Positions 5,152-8,666 of a stretch of DNA of 8,666 nucleotides are shown one piece after another (the first letter of the stretch is position 1; each line of letters begins with the position of its first letter). The stretch comes from UBA5177 sp002413265 (GTDB taxonomy: Bacteria > Chloroflexota > UBA5177). The notes beneath the pieces were generated by a model that made no database searches, was not told where the DNA came from, and saw only the letters and a program-made list of their open reading frames with translations. The stretch is taken from positions 1-8,666 of the forward strand of contig DAIORV010000095.1 of NCBI GenBank assembly GCA_036752825.1, written 5' to 3'. The position numbers were made by a program, and so were the translations under genes.

Positions 5152-5618
5152 ACGTGCGCGATGTCATGACCGTGGATCTTCCATCAGTTGCCAGTAGCGA
5201 TTCGGTGGCGGAAGTGGCCAGGCGTCTTCTCAACAGGCACCTGCCCGCCCTGCCCGTGATCGACCAAGGCAAGCTGACCGGCATCGTTCTGTCAAATGAC
5301 CTCGTCGCGCGACATGCCCGGTTGCACGTTCCCTTTTACCTCGGATTGCTCGGAGCGTCGATCCCATTCCAGTCGCGTCGCGAGGACCAAGAGATCCGTC
5401 ACGCCCTGGCCGTGACGGCTGGAGATTTAATGCGGAAAGAGTTTCGCCATCTGGGTCCCGACGCAAGTGTCGAGGACGCGGCGGACATCCTTGTCGACGA
5501 CAACGTGGCGGCCGTGCTGGTAGTGGAAGACGGGAATGTACTCGGCATGGTGACCGAAGAAGACATGCTGCGACTGCTGCTCGTGGAGGAGGCCGATGAA
5601 AGCAGCGCTACAAAGTAG
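5148..5618 (+). CDS. Two-CBS-domain (Bateman) protein
   Basis: A 156-residue soluble protein made of two CBS motifs and nothing else. CBS1 spans about 5-55 (VRDVMTVDL, then LPVIDQGKLTGIVLSNDL) and CBS2 about 90-147 (AGDLMRKEF, then AAVLVVEDGNVLGMVTEEDML). Such pairs bind adenine nucleotides such as AMP, ATP, SAM or c-di-AMP and act as energy or signal sensors. The ligand here cannot be read from the sequence. A longer linker (about 58-88) carries VPFYLGLLGASIPF and a charged helix, a form I associate with stand-alone CBS proteins of Gram-positive and Chloroflexota-type bacteria. The GTG start overlaps the nnr stop (GTGA), and its end overlaps alr by 23 bases. Its position suggests it senses nucleotide status for the wall/coenzyme genes; no partner enzyme is shown. 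Confidence 0.9.
   Translation: MNVRDVMTVDLPSVASSDSVAEVARRLLNRHLPALPVIDQGKLTGIVLSNDLVARHARLHVPFYLGLLGASIPFQSRREDQEIRHALAVTAGDLMRKEFRHLGPDASVEDAADILVDDNVAAVLVVEDGNVLGMVTEEDMLRLLLVEEADESSATK
5585..5592 (+). promoter_or_regulatory. Ribosome binding site of alr
   Basis: GGAGGAGG lies three to five bases before the ATG at 5596, within the last codons of the CBS-domain gene. It is the strongest Shine-Dalgarno sequence in the operon. It fixes the alr start and explains how alr is translated despite a 23-base overlap. Confidence 0.65.
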
Positions 5619-6837
5619 GCTGTTTGCGCCGCTGGTTTCGACGGCGGGATGGGGCGGGCGCGCGACGCGCGCCGAAGTCAACCTCGACGTCATTGCGGCA
5701 AATGTTCGCGAGCTTCGAAGGCTCGTGCAGCCCGCCCTGCTCCTGGTCGTCGCCAAAGCCGATGGGTACGGACACGGCTCCGTGCCGGTAGCTCGAGCGG
5801 CCTTGGAAGCCGGTGCCGACCGCATAGGCGTCTATACAGTCGACGAAGCAGTCGCGCTGCGATTAGCGGGAATTTTGGCTCCCGTCCTGGTCTTTGGCCC
5901 GTTCACCAGGGCCGAGGCAGGTCTCATCTGGGATCACGATCTCACCCCCATGATTTCCTCGTACGAAGGGGCGCTCGCTCTCCAGGAGCACTCAAGAGGA
6001 AGGAAACTTCGATATCACGTGAAGATCGATACTGGGCTCACTCGCGCGGGCGTGGAACCCGAAAACCTACTCCCTCTTGTCGCCAAGCTTTCAACCTTCT
6101 CCGCGCTGGAGAGAGAAGGAGTCTTCACCCATTTCGCGCGAGCCGATGAGAAGGCAAAGCACTCCACCCTTTCGCAGTTTGAAAACTTCCGGCAGGCAGT
6201 TCAGCGGCTCGAAGAAGCAGGCTACTCGTTTCCTTTGAGACACGCGGCCAACAGCAGCGCGATCCTCGACCTGCCGGAGACGTATCTCGACATGGTCCGT
6301 ACGGGCATTGGTGTCTACGGTTACTACCCGTCTGGCGAGGTAGGCCGTACGGTGCCACTGCGTCCTGCTCTCAGCCTGGTCTCCAACATCAGCAGGATCC
6401 ACAAGGTAGCCAAGGGTACCGGAGTCGGATACGGTCACGAATTCGTGTGCGAGCACGAAGCATCGATAGCGTTGGTCCCCATCGGTTACGGCGATGGGCT
6501 GCCTCGCACCTTTGGTCTAACCAACGGATCTGTCTTGGTGAACGGCCGGCCGGCGCCGGTGGTCGGCCGCGTGTCCATGGATCAAATCACCGTAGACGTG
6601 TCGAAAGCTGGGAAGGTGCACATGGGCGATCCCGTGACGCTCATTGGAGATCAAGACGGGACAGTGCAGACTGCCGACGACGTGGCTAGACAGACCTCGA
6701 CCATCAGCTACGACATTCTGACCGGGCTTCTTCCGCGGGTGCCTCGTCTGTACGTGCGTGACGGCAGGATAGTCGGCGTGCGCAGATACCTGCCTTCCGA
6801 ACCGACCCCGTTGGGGGACGAATCAGCTCAGGCGTGA
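5596..6837 (+). CDS. alr: Alanine racemase
   Basis: A PLP-dependent fold-type III enzyme that interconverts L- and D-alanine, supplying D-alanine for the peptidoglycan stem peptide. The 413 residues include a slightly long N-terminus (about 25 residues before the barrel). VVAKADGYGHG (51-61) holds the PLP-binding Lys54, KIDTGLTRAGV (143-153) contains Arg150, RTGIGVYG (235-242) holds the Arg that contacts the PLP ring, VGYGHEF (277-283) contains the catalytic Tyr279, and GRVSMDQITVDV (324-335) is the substrate-binding block. All key residues are present, so it should be active. The start is set by the strong ribosome binding site and lies 23 bases inside the CBS gene. Its stop overlaps the murJ start (GTGA). 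Co-location with murJ suggests joint control of wall synthesis. Confidence 0.96.
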   Translation: MKAALQSRLFAPLVSTAGWGGRATRAEVNLDVIAANVRELRRLVQPALLLVVAKADGYGHGSVPVARAALEAGADRIGVYTVDEAVALRLAGILAPVLVFGPFTRAEAGLIWDHDLTPMISSYEGALALQEHSRGRKLRYHVKIDTGLTRAGVEPENLLPLVAKLSTFSALEREGVFTHFARADEKAKHSTLSQFENFRQAVQRLEEAGYSFPLRHAANSSAILDLPETYLDMVRTGIGVYGYYPSGEVGRTVPLRPALSLVSNISRIHKVAKGTGVGYGHEFVCEHEASIALVPIGYGDGLPRTFGLTNGSVLVNGRPAPVVGRVSMDQITVDVSKAGKVHMGDPVTLIGDQDGTVQTADDVARQTSTISYDILTGLLPRVPRLYVRDGRIVGVRRYLPSEPTPLGDESAQA

Positions 6838-8441
6838 CAGAGCCCGCTCCCGAGGCGACAAGCCCTGCCTTCGCGCTCGCAGCCTCGGGCAGAGGTCGAG
6901 CGATTGGCATAGCGGCCGTGATTCTCATGCTGGGGAACCTCTCCACGAGCGCCCTCGGTTTCACACGCCAAGCCGTCATCGCACACGTTTTTCACACGGC
7001 CAGCACCGACGCTTGGTTCGCTGCCTCAATCGTGCCGCAGATGTTCTACGACCTGACGATTGGGGCGGCAATCAGCGCGGCTCTTATTCCGACTTTCACC
7101 GAGATTTTCGAAAGAGATGGTCGAGAGGCACTCGGTCGCACCCTCGGTTCAGTGCTGGTACTTGCCTGGTTGGCTCTCGGCCTTGTCGTCGTCGTACTAA
7201 TCCTGTCCGCCGGCCCCTTCATGCACCTGCTTCTGCATGCCTATCCCCAGTACCACAACGTCGTTGCGGAGTCGGTGGATGTCGTGCGCGTACTCCTGCC
7301 GTCACTGGTCTTCCTCGGCACCTCGGCCGTGCTGCTGTCTGCCCTGTACTCGATGAAACGTTTCACGGCGCCGGCATTTGCCACGACCTTCTACCACCTC
7401 GGAATCATTCTCGGCGCCATTTTGCTGGCAAGGCCTCTTGGCGTCCTCGCATTACCGGTTGGAGCTCTGGCCGGCGCCGCTGCTCAAGCAGCGGTCCAGC
7501 TGCCGTCCCTCATCAGGGGCGGCATTCGGCCGCGGATCAAGTTCGAGCTTTCGCCCACCATTCGAAAGATCTTACGGCTCTACCTGCCGGTGGCCGCCGG
7601 CCTCGTCATCTCGATAGCGGGGCAGATCGTCGATCTAAATTTCAAGGCCTCTCTCGGCCCGGGAGCCATCAGCTGGATGAGCTGGGCCACGACCTTCACG
7701 CAATTCCCCATCGGGATTGCTGTCGCCGCCTTGAGCTTCGCGGTCCTCCCGACCATCTCGTCCGACGTCGCATTCCTGCGCCCGGACCAGTTCAAGCAGA
7801 CCCTGACGATGGGTATGCGTCTGGTGCTCTTTTTGACCATCCCGGCTGCCGTCGGCTTCCTCGTCGCCGGAACACCCATCATCCGGCTGATCCTTCAACA
7901 TCGCGACTTCACGGCGCACGACACAGCCATGACGGTCCAGGCCCTGAGCGGGTACGCCATCCAGATTCCCTTCGTCGGAATTGATCAGCTCCTCATCTTC
8001 GCGTTCTACGCGAGGAGAAACACGGTGACTCCCATGCTGGTTGGCGTTGTCGGCGTAGCCATCTACATCGTCAGCGCCTTGTTGCTCAGGCCACACCTTC
8101 ACATACTTGGTCTGGCGCTCGCGAACACACTTCAGAACTCGATCCACGGTCTCATTCTCCTAGGCCTGTTACTGCTCGCGATTGGACCCTTCGGAGGACG
8201 GCCCCTGCTTGCCGGCATTGGCCGGACGGTGGTCTGCGGGGTCGCCATGGCCGCCGTCACGATCGTGGTCGTGAACGTGACGGCAGGACACCTCGGCACC
8301 GACAGGCTGTCGGCAAGAGTGCTGACAGTCGTCGCTACTATGGCAGTCGCCGGCATGTCCTACGTTCTGTGCGCTGCCCTCTTGAGAAGCGAGGAGCTCG
8401 CGTACGTCCTGAGAATCTCAGGGCTGCGAAGCTCTGCCTGA
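6834..8441 (+). CDS. murJ: MurJ/MviN-family lipid II flippase homologue, divergent
   Basis: A polytopic inner-membrane protein of the MOP/MVF family, whose members flip lipid II to the outside for peptidoglycan assembly. It has 535 residues and about 14 hydrophobic helices between 22 and 515, matching the family. Recognisable blocks are LGFTRQAVIAHVF (41-53), STDAWFAASIVP (57-68), SWMSWATTFTQFP (280-292), the AALSFAVLPTIS stretch (298-309) and the FTAHDTAMTVQAL segment (359-371). Compared with E. coli MurJ, Arg24 and Asp39 are kept (Arg45, Asp59), but Arg18, Arg52, Glu57, Asp269, Arg270 and Glu273 align with Ser39, Tyr72, Gly77, Thr286, Thr287 and Gln290. Family membership is firm. Whether it is the main lipid II flippase or a paralogue for another lipid-linked substrate is open. 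Its GTG start overlaps the alr stop. No T-rich terminator hairpin follows. Confidence 0.88.
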   Translation: MTEPAPEATSPAFALAASGRGRAIGIAAVILMLGNLSTSALGFTRQAVIAHVFHTASTDAWFAASIVPQMFYDLTIGAAISAALIPTFTEIFERDGREALGRTLGSVLVLAWLALGLVVVVLILSAGPFMHLLLHAYPQYHNVVAESVDVVRVLLPSLVFLGTSAVLLSALYSMKRFTAPAFATTFYHLGIILGAILLARPLGVLALPVGALAGAAAQAAVQLPSLIRGGIRPRIKFELSPTIRKILRLYLPVAAGLVISIAGQIVDLNFKASLGPGAISWMSWATTFTQFPIGIAVAALSFAVLPTISSDVAFLRPDQFKQTLTMGMRLVLFLTIPAAVGFLVAGTPIIRLILQHRDFTAHDTAMTVQALSGYAIQIPFVGIDQLLIFAFYARRNTVTPMLVGVVGVAIYIVSALLLRPHLHILGLALANTLQNSIHGLILLGLLLLAIGPFGGRPLLAGIGRTVVCGVAMAAVTIVVVNVTAGHLGTDRLSARVLTVVATMAVAGMSYVLCAALLRSEELAYVLRISGLRSSA

Positions 8442-8489
8442 GCTGGATGCTCGGCCTACAGCGCAGGCACCAAGGCGTCCGACGGTCGC
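8442..8489. other. Short convergent gap after murJ
   Basis: These 48 bases separate the ends of murJ and the minus-strand gene. Only small imperfect hairpins are possible (for example GCCT/AGGC near 8454-8468), with no T-run on either strand, so no intrinsic terminator can be called. Confidence 0.5.
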
Positions 8490-8666
8490 CTAGAAGAGCT
8501 GCCGGATTGCCTCGCCACGACGCGGTAGGCCGGCCCGTTCCAGGTCACGCTTGTACGCTTCGGCGTCGTACGCTACGCTCCTGAATTCGATTTCGACCGT
8601 CTTTCCGATATCCAGCACCGCATATTGAGCCGCATCGAGTCCCACGAAGGTGCTGTCCACGGGGCC
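8490..8666 (-). CDS. 3' end of an unrecognised gene (partial)
   Basis: The minus strand is open from the window edge to a TAG at 8490-8492, giving the last 58 residues of a protein whose start lies outside the window. The tail is mixed hydrophobic and charged: a short strand region around DSTFVGLDAAQYAVLDIG, a strand VEIEFRSVAY, then a helix with alternating charges ending AIRQLF. Its codon use looks protein-like, with G or C common in third positions. I do not recognise the family and propose no function. It converges on murJ, so it is not part of that operon. Confidence 0.6.
   Translation of the reverse strand, partial: GPVDSTFVGLDAAQYAVLDIGKTVEIEFRSVAYDAEAYKRDLERAGLPRRGEAIRQLF

Noticed and set aside
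7013..7984. 323-codon plus-strand open frame inside murJ
   Set aside because: A frame-shifted shadow of murJ, Arg/His/Pro-rich, with no motif or ribosome binding site.
1..8666. CRISPR arrays, insertion sequences, attachment sites, tRNA or rRNA
   Set aside because: No regularly spaced repeats, terminal inverted repeats with transposase, tRNA T-loop patterns or rRNA-like segments were seen.

Overview
The window is a bacterial chromosome segment of moderately high GC (about 60% by eye). It is dense with housekeeping cell-wall and coenzyme genes and shows no transposase, integrase, CRISPR array, tRNA or rRNA. The mix suggests a deep-branching, possibly thermophilic, non-proteobacterial lineage, with Chloroflexota/Thermomicrobia-like as my best guess. 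It combines a MurA with Asp in place of the usual catalytic Cys, a THEP1-type NTPase, a small DUF6941-like protein, and an acpS-nnr-CBS-alr-murJ string. That placement is inference, not proof.

Layout. 1-281 is non-coding and leads into murA (282-1541, +). 1542-1853 is a 312-base non-coding stretch holding a candidate promoter, an inverted repeat that may be an operator, a further stem-loop and a strong intrinsic terminator (1771-1800). It could be a small RNA gene or an attenuated leader. A DUF6941-like gene follows (1854-2279, +). It runs tail-to-tail into a THEP1/NTPCR-type NTPase gene on the minus strand (2276-2788), and the two stop codons share one CTAG. The NTPase start codon in turn overlaps, head-to-head, the start codon of a four-helix membrane protein (2787-3251, +).

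That membrane gene opens a tightly packed plus-strand run: membrane protein, acpS (3248-3640), nnr (3610 or 3637-5151), a two-CBS-domain protein (5148-5618), alr (5596-6837) and murJ (6834-8441). Most junctions are 4-base ATGA or GTGA overlaps, so this looks like one translationally coupled operon. The last 177 bases hold the 3' end of an unrecognised minus-strand gene that converges on murJ.

How the genes work together. MurA makes the first committed precursor of peptidoglycan, Alr supplies D-alanine for the stem peptide, and MurJ is the family that flips lipid II. AcpS activates acyl carrier protein, and Nnr repairs damaged NAD(P)H. The CBS protein is a plausible adenine-nucleotide sensor within this envelope/coenzyme operon. 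The most unusual points are the Cys-to-Asp MurA (predicted fosfomycin-insensitive), the MurJ homologue lacking most of the charged cavity residues known from E. coli MurJ, the structured intergenic region 1600-1800, and the overlapping divergent start codons at 2786-2789 with a possible leaderless promoter. I saw no obvious novel defence or mobile system.
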